This document shows positions 33,884 to 42,575 of a stretch of DNA of 64,000 nucleotides, piece after piece. The notes under the pieces are model-generated. The model was not told where the DNA came from. It saw only the letters and a list, made by a program, of their open reading frames with translations, and did not search any database. Where the stretch lies: positions 1 to 64,000 of the forward strand of contig CAYSYA010000004.1 in assembly GCA_964435285.1 (NCBI GenBank), read 5' to 3'. A program made the position numbers and the translations under genes. How positions within the stretch are numbered: position 1 is the first letter of the stretch; each line of letters starts with the position of its first letter. The stretch is from GCA-2718035 sp964435285 (GTDB lineage: Bacteria > Bacteroidota > Bacteroidia > Flavobacteriales > TMED113).

Positions 33884-35143
33884 ATGAGACCCAAAATACT
33901 CATATTTTTGATTCTATTATTTTCTTCTATTTTTTCACAAAAATTAGATTCTAGCAATTCTATTGAAAAAAATAACCTAAATAAAATTTCTTTAAATAAC
34001 ACCTCTTCTGAATTTTATATTACTTTAGAAGGTAACTCTGATTTGAATCTTTGTTTTGGTGATCTAAAGGGTCGAATTGCCTGGATTCCACCTGGAATAT
34101 CAGGGGGAGTTCCTTTTAACAATCTTGATGAAATTAATGAAGCAATAAATAATGGATATATCACTGAGAACTCTCCAATTGTTGACCCACTATCTTCTGG
34201 TAATTATTTCATAGGACCATTTATTTTTTCAGATGACAACTGTGATGGAGAATTTAATGAAAATGAAACTCAAATGAACAATATTAGTGAATTACCAGCT
34301 GGATGTTATTTAGTTTATGTAATTGATGCACTAGGAAATCAAAGTGAAATTAATAGTATTACAATCTCTGAACCCTCAGAAATTTTATCTTTAATTCCGA
34401 TTATTAATAATGAATGTTCTAATCAAAATAATGGATCGATTTCTGTTGAAGTTAATGGAGGAACGCCATTTAATGTTGGTGATGAATATATATATGAATG
34501 GAGTGGTCCAAATAACTTTTCATCAAACTCAAAAAACATTTCCCAACTTTCCTCGGGAAACTATACTTTATTAGTTAAGGACTCAAATAATTGTATGAAA
34601 TATTTTGAGTTTGATGTAGAATCTATAGAATGCAGTTTTAGTCAAACTATTAATTTAAATGAAGGCTGGTCTATTATCTCTACATATATAAACCCTGAAA
34701 ATACAAATATTGAATCTGTATTTAGTTCCGTTGTTAACGATATAGAAATAATAAAAGATGAAAATGGAAATGTTTATTGGCCTCTTTTTGGTTTAAATTC
34801 TATAGGAGATTTAATTATTGGAGAAGGCTATCAAGTTAAAATGAATTCTTTCAACCAAATAACAGTTGAAGGAAGTCTGATTCCCTTTGATACACCGATT
34901 TCATTTGATGAAGGATGGAACTTAATTGGCTATTTACATCCAGAACAAGCTAACACAGTTGAAATGATGAATTCTATTGTAACAAATGACGGCCCTTTGA
35001 GAATATTAAAAAATGGATTAGGTAATGTTTATTGGCCAGAATTTGGATTGAATTCAATAGGAAATATGATTCCAGGACAAGGATATCAAATCAAAATGGA
35101 AAACACTACTCAATTTTCTTACCCATCTATAAATACTTGGTAG
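33884..35143 (+). CDS. Secreted SprB-repeat protein with duplicated C-terminal domain
   Basis: 419 residues with a signal peptide (about 1-18, ...SSIFSQ). Residues ~45-165 and ~165-250 look like two SprB-type Ig-like repeats (the second with VEVNGGTPF and SGNYTLLVKDSNNC). Residues ~256-328 and ~339-419 are two copies of another domain: (N/D)EGW, then GNVYWP.FGLNSIG, then G.GYQ.KM. Similar GW...VYWP...GYQ-KM segments are, as far as I recall, seen in marine Bacteroidota secreted proteins, but I know no function. No type A or type B type IX sorting domain is visible, and the protein stops right after the second copy. Confidence 0.85.
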   Translation: MRPKILIFLILLFSSIFSQKLDSSNSIEKNNLNKISLNNTSSEFYITLEGNSDLNLCFGDLKGRIAWIPPGISGGVPFNNLDEINEAINNGYITENSPIVDPLSSGNYFIGPFIFSDDNCDGEFNENETQMNNISELPAGCYLVYVIDALGNQSEINSITISEPSEILSLIPIINNECSNQNNGSISVEVNGGTPFNVGDEYIYEWSGPNNFSSNSKNISQLSSGNYTLLVKDSNNCMKYFEFDVESIECSFSQTINLNEGWSIISTYINPENTNIESVFSSVVNDIEIIKDENGNVYWPLFGLNSIGDLIIGEGYQVKMNSFNQITVEGSLIPFDTPISFDEGWNLIGYLHPEQANTVEMMNSIVTNDGPLRILKNGLGNVYWPEFGLNSIGNMIPGQGYQIKMENTTQFSYPSINTW

Positions 35144-35169
35144 AAATCTAAGACAAAAAAATTATATAT

Positions 35170-35754
35170 TTAACTAATACTAACTCCTTTTTTTTGAATA
35201 ATCTTTCTCAAGTTAATTATTGCATAACGCATTCTACCTAAAGCAGTATTGATACTTATATTACAATTTTCAGAAATCTCTTTAAAACTCATTTTTGAAT
35301 AATACCTCATTTCAAGAATTTTTCTCTGCTCAATTGGTAATTCCTCTTTTAATAATTTAATTTGATTTAAAATTTGTTCTTTAACAATTTTTTGTTCAAT
35401 ATTTAATTCTCCGTTTCCTAGAATATCAAAGACATTAAAATCATTTGTAGGTTTTATAAATCTTCTTTTCTTTTGTTTTCTAAAATAATCCATAATCAAA
35501 TTATGAGTAATTGTCATTACCCAAACAATAAACTTACCTTGCTCATTATATTTTCCTTGTTTTATAGTATTAATGACTTTAATAAAAGCATCCTGAAAAA
35601 TATCTTCAGCCACCTCTACATTTTTAACTTTAGAAATAATAAATCCAAAAATTCTTGATCTATGTCTATCAATAAGAACATTTAAAGCGGATTCGTTTCC
35701 ATTTATATAAGAAGATACTACTTCTTTATCATCTATTTTTTTTGAAACAAACAT
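35170..35754 (-). CDS. ECF-type RNA polymerase sigma factor
   Basis: 194 residues. Region 2 is seen at VAEDIFQDAFIKVINTI with WVMTITHNLIMDYFRKQKK; region 4 at PIEQRKILEMRYYSKMSFKEI followed by a helix-turn-helix (NCNISINTALGRMRYAIINL). No anti-sigma gene is adjacent; this type, conserved near uvrA in flavobacteria, often lacks one. The start codon lies in one arm of an 11-base inverted repeat. Confidence 0.93.
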   Translation of the reverse strand: MFVSKKIDDKEVVSSYINGNESALNVLIDRHRSRIFGFIISKVKNVEVAEDIFQDAFIKVINTIKQGKYNEQGKFIVWVMTITHNLIMDYFRKQKKRRFIKPTNDFNVFDILGNGELNIEQKIVKEQILNQIKLLKEELPIEQRKILEMRYYSKMSFKEISENCNISINTALGRMRYAIINLRKIIQKKGVSIS

Positions 35755-35801
35755 ATCTATCTTTTATTAGTTAATAAATTATTTAACAAGTAGATATGTT
35801 T
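35749..35801 (-). repeat. 11-base inverted repeat overlapping the sigma-factor start codon
   Basis: AAACATATCTA and TAGATATGTTT are perfect inverted copies, 31 bases apart. The arm nearer the gene contains the ATG of the sigma factor, so in its mRNA a stem could hide the start codon. In DNA this rich in A and T such repeats also arise by chance. Confidence 0.4.
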
Positions 35802-35896
35802 CGATAGGCAATTATTTTTTTTCTAAATTACAAAATTTTAAAAACTATAACAAATTCTATATTTAAAAAAAAAAATTTATTAATAAATTTACAGAT

Positions 35897-36142
35897 ATGA
35901 CAAAATTATATTTTATTGGTGTAATTATTTTATTAACTGCAATAATTTCAAATACAATTGCAGGATTCCTTAATTTAAACACTTGGTATAACTTTTCAAA
36001 TATAATTATAGAAAAAGGAAGCTTTATTGAGGCATTAAAATCACAAAGTATAAAAGATATTTTTTGGCTATTTTTTATTTATCCTTTATTGCTAGGATTT
36101 GGTTATTTAATTTCTGAAAAATTATTTAATATTATCTCTTAA
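35897..36142 (+). CDS. Small membrane protein preceding uvrA
   Basis: 81 residues with two membrane helices (about 4-25 and 55-74). No known motif. It is translationally linked to uvrA: its stop and the uvrA ATG share one base (TAATG). Same direction, same codon use; probably real and conserved next to uvrA, but of unknown role. Confidence 0.7.
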   Translation: MTKLYFIGVIILLTAIISNTIAGFLNLNTWYNFSNIIIEKGSFIEALKSQSIKDIFWLFFIYPLLLGFGYLISEKLFNIIS

Positions 36143-38892
36143 TGAATCTAAGTAAAAAAAAAACATCTATTAAGGATAATATTATTGTAAAAGGAGCAAG
36201 GCTAAATAATCTTAAAAATATAAATGTCACTATCCCAAGAGGAAAATTTGTTGTAATTACTGGACTTAGTGGTTCTGGAAAATCATCTTTAGCATATGAT
36301 ACAATTTTTGCAGAGGGTCAAAGAAGATACCTTGAGGGACTTTCATCATATGCTAAACAATTTCTTAACAAACATAAAAAACCTGAAGTAGATTATATTA
36401 AAGGTATTTGCCCAGCTATTGCAATTAATCAAAAAAATAATATAAATAATCCAAAGTCAACAGTAGGTACAGCAACTGAAATTTATGATTTTATTAAAAT
36501 TTTATTTTTTAAACTTGGGAAAATTTATTGTCCATTAACTAAAAAATTAGTTAAAAAAAATTCTCCTAAAGATGTAGTTAATTATATAAATACTTTAGAA
36601 ATTGGCACAAAAATATTATTGACATTTCCAATAGAAAATTGTGTCAAAGAGCATTATAACCAAATAAAAAAAATAGGTTTTTCAAGAATTTTAATTAATA
36701 AAAAAATTGAAAGAATTTCTGAAATAAATTTTAAACATATAGAAAATAAAAAAGTTAATATAATTGTTGACAGGCAAATAGTAAGAAGAGAAAAATCTAT
36801 TGAAGACTTAATTACAGAATCATGTGAAATTATTTTCAATTCTAGTTCTGGCATCTGTGAATTATTCTCATCTAATGGAGTTTTATTAAAACGATTTAAC
36901 AAAAGACTCGAAATTAATGGAAAAATAATTGACACGCCAAATATCAATACTTTTAATTTTAATAGTCCATATGGAGCTTGTGAATTATGTCAAGGTTATG
37001 GTGACATTCTTGGTGTTGATGAATTAAAAGTAATTCCGAATAATGAATTGAGTCTACAAAATGACGCGATTTTACCTTGGAAATATCCATCTACAATTAA
37101 GTGGAAGGAACAGCTCATTTCGTTTGCAAAAAAAAATAAAATATCAATTGAAAAAAAATATTCTGAACTAACTAGCGATGAAAAAAAATTAATTTGGAAA
37201 GGACACAAAGAGTATAAAGGAATAAACGATTTTTTTAAAATGGTTGAAAGCAAGTCTTATAAAATACAATACCGAGTAATGCTTTCAAGGTACAGGGGGA
37301 GAACAACTTGTCCAAATTGCTCAGGTGGAAGACTTAAAAAAGAAAGTGAAAATATTAAATTTAAAAAATTCAATATTCAAGATATTTGTAAAATGTCAAT
37401 TTCTGAATTAAAATTATTTTTTCAGAATATTAAGTTAGATAAACATGAGAGTAAAATTGCAAATAAAATTTTTGAAGAGATTAAATTAAGATTGAATTTA
37501 TTAAGTGATTTAGGACTTGAATACTTAACACTTAATAGAAAATCTTCCACTCTTTCTGGCGGAGAAACACAAAGGATTAATATTACCAAATCCCTTGGTG
37601 GAGGACTAGTTGATACACTTTACGTTTTAGATGAACCTAGCGTTGGCTTACATGATAGGGATAAAACAAAACTAATAACTGTTCTTGAAAATTTAAAAAA
37701 AATTGGAAATACAGTATTAATCGTCGAACATGATTTAGATATAATAAAATCATCGGATTACGTCATTGACTTAGGTCTAAAAGGAGGTGATTTAGGTGGA
37801 AATGTGATTTATTCAGGAAATATTAATTCTAAAATTAAAAGCCAAAGTTACACTAAAAGATATATTGATAATGAATTGAAAATTGATTGTCCAAAAAATA
37901 GAAGATCAATCGGTAAGTTTATATATTTAAATGGAGGATCAAAAAATAATATTAAAAATTTAAAAACTAAATTCCCAACAAATGTTTTAACAACAATAAC
38001 TGGAGTAAGCGGTTCAGGAAAAAGTACCCTTATAAGTGAAATTTTCGTTCCTGAATTTACAAAATTTATCAATAACCAAAAAAGTAATATTTCATTTGAA
38101 AAAAATACATTTACAAATATTGAATTTGTCAAACAAAGTTCTATTGGAAAATCAAGTAGATCTAATTTAATAACATATATAAAAGGATTTGACGAAATAA
38201 GGAAATTATTTTCAGAACAGAAACTTGCAATAATAAATAAAATGACTCCTAAATTTTTTTCGTTTAATACTGCTGGAGGAAGGTGTGAACATTGTAAAGG
38301 AGATGGATTTATTTCAGTTGATATGCAATTTATGTCAGACATAAAAGTTAAATGTGAAAATTGTAAGGGTAAAAGATATAAAGACGAAGTATTAAATGTA
38401 AAATTTAAAGGAAATAATATATATAATATATTAGAAATGACTGTTGACTCGGCTCTTAATTTTTTTACAAAAGAAAAAAAACAAAATATTACAAGACATT
38501 TAAATACTTTAAGTAAGGTTGGATTAGGTTATGTTAAACTAGGACAAAATTTAAGCTCTCTTAGTGGAGGAGAATCACAACGATTAAAACTTGGCTCTTT
38601 TCTAAATAAAAAAATAGAAAATACAATTATGATTTTTGATGAACCTACCACAGGATTACATATTCATGACATCAAAAATTTATTAAAATCTTTAAACGAG
38701 ATATTAAAGTTAAATAATACCATAATTGTTATAGAACATAATATGGAAATTATAAAAACATCAGACTGGATAATAGAACTTGGACCAAGCGGAGGTAAAA
38801 ATGGAGGAAAAATAATTTTTGAGGGAAGACCTGAGAGCATGAAGAAAATTAAGACACACACTTCTAATGTTTTAAAAAAATATTTAAACTAG
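36142..38892 (+). CDS. uvrA: Excinuclease ABC subunit A
   Basis: 916 residues, full length. Two ABC modules: Walker A GLSGSGKSSLA (N) and GVSGSGKSTLI (C), signatures LSGGETQRINI and LSGGESQRLKL. Zinc-binding Cys pairs are CELC with CPNC (first) and CEHC with CENC (second). It recognises bulky DNA lesions with UvrB in nucleotide excision repair. Slightly shorter than the usual ~940 residues. The end overlaps the ABC exporter gene by nine bases. Confidence 0.97.
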   Translation: MNLSKKKTSIKDNIIVKGARLNNLKNINVTIPRGKFVVITGLSGSGKSSLAYDTIFAEGQRRYLEGLSSYAKQFLNKHKKPEVDYIKGICPAIAINQKNNINNPKSTVGTATEIYDFIKILFFKLGKIYCPLTKKLVKKNSPKDVVNYINTLEIGTKILLTFPIENCVKEHYNQIKKIGFSRILINKKIERISEINFKHIENKKVNIIVDRQIVRREKSIEDLITESCEIIFNSSSGICELFSSNGVLLKRFNKRLEINGKIIDTPNINTFNFNSPYGACELCQGYGDILGVDELKVIPNNELSLQNDAILPWKYPSTIKWKEQLISFAKKNKISIEKKYSELTSDEKKLIWKGHKEYKGINDFFKMVESKSYKIQYRVMLSRYRGRTTCPNCSGGRLKKESENIKFKKFNIQDICKMSISELKLFFQNIKLDKHESKIANKIFEEIKLRLNLLSDLGLEYLTLNRKSSTLSGGETQRINITKSLGGGLVDTLYVLDEPSVGLHDRDKTKLITVLENLKKIGNTVLIVEHDLDIIKSSDYVIDLGLKGGDLGGNVIYSGNINSKIKSQSYTKRYIDNELKIDCPKNRRSIGKFIYLNGGSKNNIKNLKTKFPTNVLTTITGVSGSGKSTLISEIFVPEFTKFINNQKSNISFEKNTFTNIEFVKQSSIGKSSRSNLITYIKGFDEIRKLFSEQKLAIINKMTPKFFSFNTAGGRCEHCKGDGFISVDMQFMSDIKVKCENCKGKRYKDEVLNVKFKGNNIYNILEMTVDSALNFFTKEKKQNITRHLNTLSKVGLGYVKLGQNLSSLSGGESQRLKLGSFLNKKIENTIMIFDEPTTGLHIHDIKNLLKSLNEILKLNNTIIVIEHNMEIIKTSDWIIELGPSGGKNGGKIIFEGRPESMKKIKTHTSNVLKKYLN

Positions 38893-40680
38893 TTGTGTCT
38901 TATAGTATTTCCAATAAAAACCTTTTTTAAAAATTAGTTCTTCATGAGTGCCGTGTTCTATAATTTTACCATCTTTCAAAAAAATAATTTTGTCAACATT
39001 TTTTATAGTTGATAAGCGATGAGCAATAATAATTGATGTTTTATTTTTAATTAAAAACCTAATTGACTTTTTTATCAATTCCTCTGTCTCTGAATCCAAT
39101 GATGAAGTAGCTTCATCAAAAATAATTATTGGGGATAAACTAATATAAGTTCTTATAAATGATATCAATTGTTTTTGGCCACTGGATAAATAAACACCTC
39201 CTTCTCCTATATTATAATCTAAACCATTTGGAAATGAATTAATAAAATTTGTCAATCCCATTTCCTCTAAAATAAAATTTAGTTCTTTTTTTGTTTTTTT
39301 TGTAAAAAAAGTAATGTTTTTAAATATTGTTTCTGAAAATAAAAATGTGTCCTGTAAAATAAGCCCAATATTCTTTCTTAAAATGTTAATATCTAAATTT
39401 TTAATACTTTCTTCACCAATTAAAATGTCTCCATGTTTTAATTCATAAAACCTAGTTATTAAATTAATTAATGTTGACTTACCAGATCCTGTTGGCCCTA
39501 CTATAGCTAGACTTTTCCCAGAATCAATTTGTAGATTTATATTATTTAAAACTAACTCATCTTTTTTGTAAGAAAAACTAACATTTTTAAATTTAATATG
39601 TTTTGAATAAAATAATTCATTTTTATCACCTGTTATTTTTTCTGAATTATTGTTTGAGTTTATTAACTTGAATACTCTTGAAAATGCTACTGTACCCATT
39701 TGTAAAATGTTAAACTTATCTGCCATTGACCTCAAGGGTCTAAATAACATATTAACTAGTAAAATAAACGATATCAACTGACCTAATGTTGTATTAAATT
39801 GACTAAAATCAGAATTATTTGAAAAAATCATAAAGCCCCCATACCAAACAATTAAACCCATAGAAATGGCTGAAAAAATATCAATTACTGGTAAAAAGAT
39901 TGAAAAATACAATACAGATTTAATGTTATAATTAGTGTAATCTTTATTAATATTTTTAAACTTCTCTTCTTCTTTTTTTTGTTGATTGAATATTTTTACA
40001 ATATGAATTCCTAAAATATGTTCATACACAAATACATTTAATTTTGAAATCTCAGCTCTTATTCTTTCAAAAGTTTTTTTCATTAACTTTTGAAAGATAA
40101 TTGTTGAAAATATAAGAAAAGGGAAGAAAGAGAGACTAACAATAGCTAGTTTCCAATTACTAAAAATCATCCAAGAGACTATAATTAAAATCTTAAAAAT
40201 ATCACCAAAAATACTTAAAATGCCCTGAGAAAACATTAAGCCTACAGCTTCAATATCAGAAATTACTCTTGTTATAACTTTTCCTATTGGATTATTATCA
40301 AAATATGCAACTTTAAAATTTAAAATTTTATTAAATAAATCATTTCTAATATCCTTAATAACTAATTGGGCTATGAAGTTAGATTTATAAATAAAAAAAA
40401 ATTGAATAAATGCTTCTAGAAATAAAAACAAAAATATAATTAACATGAATGAGAAAAAAGAAATAGAAAAATTATCTACAAAAAAACTTGTTACAGCATT
40501 GTGATTATTTGATGAAGGAGAAATATATATATCAAAAGCTAATTGAATTAAAACCGGTCTGGCAGCTGAGAAAATTGAAAATAAGATTGATGAAAAAATT
40601 GTAAAATAAACACTCCATAAATACGGATTTATAAATTTTAAAGATTTAATGAAATTTTCTAAATCAAATATCTTTTTCAT
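38884..40680 (-). CDS. MsbA-like ABC exporter (fused permease and ATPase)
   Basis: 598 residues: six-helix membrane domain (1-~330) and nucleotide-binding domain with Walker A GPTGSGKSTLIN, signature LSSGQKQLISF, Walker B IIIFDEATSSLD and H-loop IIAHRLSTI. The family exports lipids (such as lipid A) or other hydrophobic compounds as a homodimer. The start overlaps the end of truA by four bases. Confidence 0.9.
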   Translation of the reverse strand: MKKIFDLENFIKSLKFINPYLWSVYFTIFSSILFSIFSAARPVLIQLAFDIYISPSSNNHNAVTSFFVDNFSISFFSFMLIIFLFLFLEAFIQFFFIYKSNFIAQLVIKDIRNDLFNKILNFKVAYFDNNPIGKVITRVISDIEAVGLMFSQGILSIFGDIFKILIIVSWMIFSNWKLAIVSLSFFPFLIFSTIIFQKLMKKTFERIRAEISKLNVFVYEHILGIHIVKIFNQQKKEEEKFKNINKDYTNYNIKSVLYFSIFLPVIDIFSAISMGLIVWYGGFMIFSNNSDFSQFNTTLGQLISFILLVNMLFRPLRSMADKFNILQMGTVAFSRVFKLINSNNNSEKITGDKNELFYSKHIKFKNVSFSYKKDELVLNNINLQIDSGKSLAIVGPTGSGKSTLINLITRFYELKHGDILIGEESIKNLDINILRKNIGLILQDTFLFSETIFKNITFFTKKTKKELNFILEEMGLTNFINSFPNGLDYNIGEGGVYLSSGQKQLISFIRTYISLSPIIIFDEATSSLDSETEELIKKSIRFLIKNKTSIIIAHRLSTIKNVDKIIFLKDGKIIEHGTHEELIFKKGFYWKYYKTQLV

Positions 40681-41423
40681 TTAAAACAATTTTTTGGATA
40701 TTCTACGTTCATAAGATATAGACCCCAGGGAGGAACAGAAAAACCTGCCATAGACCTGTCTTTTTTATCAATAATTTTAATTAAATCATTTTTAGTTATT
40801 TTTTTGTTAGAAAATTCAATTAAAGTCCCGACGATTGATCTTACCATATTGTGAAGAAATCTATTGGATTTAATTTTAAAAACATATATATCTTGACTAC
40901 GATAACAAATTGCCTCTGACACATTACAAATCTTATTTTTAACATCTGCTTTAGCTTTACAAAATGAGGAAAAATCTTTCCTACCGATCAATAAACTTGC
41001 GCCATAATTAAATAAATTTAAATCTAATGACTTAATAAGATACAATGATCTTTCAGATAAAAAAGGATTTTTTCTATCTGTAATCCAATATTCATAAGTT
41101 CTAGAAATAGCAGTAAATCTAGAATGAAAATCTGGATTTACTAAATAAATATTTATAATTGAAATAGATGATGATAAAAATTTATTTAATTTAAATTTTA
41201 AATCTTTTAAATTTATTTTTTCATGAAAATCAAAATGACAAAAGAACTGTTGTGCATGCACGCCAGTATCAGTTCTACCACAACCAATTAAATTTATTGG
41301 ATTAGATAATATAATTGATGTTTTTTTATTTATCTCACCTTGAACTGTTGGTTTATTAGGTTGAACTTGCCAACCAAAGTATTTTGCACCGTTATATTTT
41401 ATTTCAACTAAATATCTATACAT
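40677..41423 (-). CDS. truA: tRNA pseudouridine(38-40) synthase
   Basis: 248 residues. EIKYNGAKYFGWQVQPN at the start, catalytic Asp in GCGRTDTGVHA and the later RFLHNMVRSIVGTL segment are typical of TruA, which modifies positions 38-40 of several tRNAs. Co-transcribed with the ABC exporter downstream. Confidence 0.96.
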   Translation of the reverse strand: MYRYLVEIKYNGAKYFGWQVQPNKPTVQGEINKKTSIILSNPINLIGCGRTDTGVHAQQFFCHFDFHEKINLKDLKFKLNKFLSSSISIINIYLVNPDFHSRFTAISRTYEYWITDRKNPFLSERSLYLIKSLDLNLFNYGASLLIGRKDFSSFCKAKADVKNKICNVSEAICYRSQDIYVFKIKSNRFLHNMVRSIVGTLIEFSNKKITKNDLIKIIDKKDRSMAGFSVPPWGLYLMNVEYPKNCFK

Positions 41424-41480
41424 TAGATAATGAAATTTACATTAAAATTATAAATTAGATTTAGTTATTTAATTTAAAGA

Positions 41481-41972
41481 ATGAAAAAAATTTGTATAAT
41501 TTCAGATTCTCATGGCTATATTGACGCTAATATTATTAATTTTTTTAAAAATAGTGATGAAGTATGGCACGCAGGAGATATAGGTGAAATTAACATTATT
41601 GATAAAATAAAAAAACATGTTACTCTCAAAGCTGTACATGGAAATATTGACAACCATTTAATAAGAAAGGAATATCCAGAGTATATTTTTTTTAAATGTG
41701 AAGAAATTAAAGTTCTAATTATACATATAGGTGGTTATCCAGGAAAATACACAAAAAAATCATTAGAATTAATTAACCAACATAAACCAGATATTTTTAT
41801 TTGTGGTCATTCTCACATATTAAAAGTAATTTATGATAAAAAATATAATTTAATTCATATTAATCCGGGAGCAATTGGGAAATATGGAATCCATAAAGTA
41901 CGAACATTAATAACTTTAGAAATAGACAAGAGTAAACTTTTAAATATGAAAGTAGTAGAATTTAAAAGATAA
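41481..41972 (+). CDS. YfcE/MJ0936-type metallophosphoesterase
   Basis: 163 residues. The metal ligands are in order: ISDSHG (DxH), HAGDIG, VHGNIDN and ICGHSH, with a closing NPGAIG. The compact size fits the YfcE-like phosphodiesterases acting on small phosphoesters. Its physiological substrate is unknown. It abuts the DUF4293 gene with no spacer. Confidence 0.88.
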   Translation: MKKICIISDSHGYIDANIINFFKNSDEVWHAGDIGEINIIDKIKKHVTLKAVHGNIDNHLIRKEYPEYIFFKCEEIKVLIIHIGGYPGKYTKKSLELINQHKPDIFICGHSHILKVIYDKKYNLIHINPGAIGKYGIHKVRTLITLEIDKSKLLNMKVVEFKR

Positions 41973-42428
41973 TTATCTAATCATCCCATCCCCTCTTACT
42001 AATTTCTCATCATTTATTATACTTTCAATAGATAAATAAATTAAAAAAGAACAAATAAAAGGATTGAGAATCGCGGCATATAATAGAAGTTGCATTATTA
42101 TTGAGGACATAGATTTCAACAAATAATTTAAAGAAAATGAAAAATAAATTATAGTATATAAACAAACTAATATACTAATCAGTAAAGAAAATCTACATAA
42201 GTAAATCTGAATTTTTCTTTTTTTAAATAAAAATATTGTAGCAAAACAAATTACAAAAATGAGTATTGGAAAAATTGATGTTAATGAAAAAATAGGTTTT
42301 GAAAGATTTCCTAAAGCTTTGTTAAGAATAAAAAATCCTTTTTCATAATACTCAAACCCAAAAAACCAATATAAAAAATAAAAAAGACTTACAATTAGAA
42401 GGTATATACTTTGAACTCTTTGAATCAT
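41973..42428 (-). CDS. DUF4293 integral membrane protein
   Basis: 151 residues with four membrane helices and the family start MIQRVQSIYLL. DUF4293 proteins are found beside rho in Bacteroidota, as here (147 bases apart, divergent). Function unknown. Confidence 0.85.
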   Translation of the reverse strand: MIQRVQSIYLLIVSLFYFLYWFFGFEYYEKGFFILNKALGNLSKPIFSLTSIFPILIFVICFATIFLFKKRKIQIYLCRFSLLISILVCLYTIIYFSFSLNYLLKSMSSIIMQLLLYAAILNPFICSFLIYLSIESIINDEKLVRGDGMIR

Positions 42429-42575
42429 AATTTTTTTTTTTGAAAATATGAATTTTTTTAGATATAGTAGTAGTATTTACAATTATTTATTGTAACATTG
42501 TGTCACATTAACAGAAATAGTTAATTTTTCTAATTTAATCATCCTTGATATTTTAAAAATAATAAACCTAATTTT
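42429..42575. other. Divergent intergenic region between the DUF4293 gene and rho
   Basis: 147 bases, one of the longest gene-free stretches here. It should hold both promoters, but only weak TAnnTTTN matches were found; no convincing leader structure, terminator or RNA gene was seen. Confidence 0.5.

Noticed and set aside
37848..38342. 164-codon open frame on the minus strand
   Set aside because: Antisense to the conserved second ABC module of uvrA; no independent evidence.
42429..42575. tRNA or small RNA gene
   Set aside because: No cloverleaf, TTC-arm or stable hairpin was found; other intergenic stretches were also checked without a tRNA.
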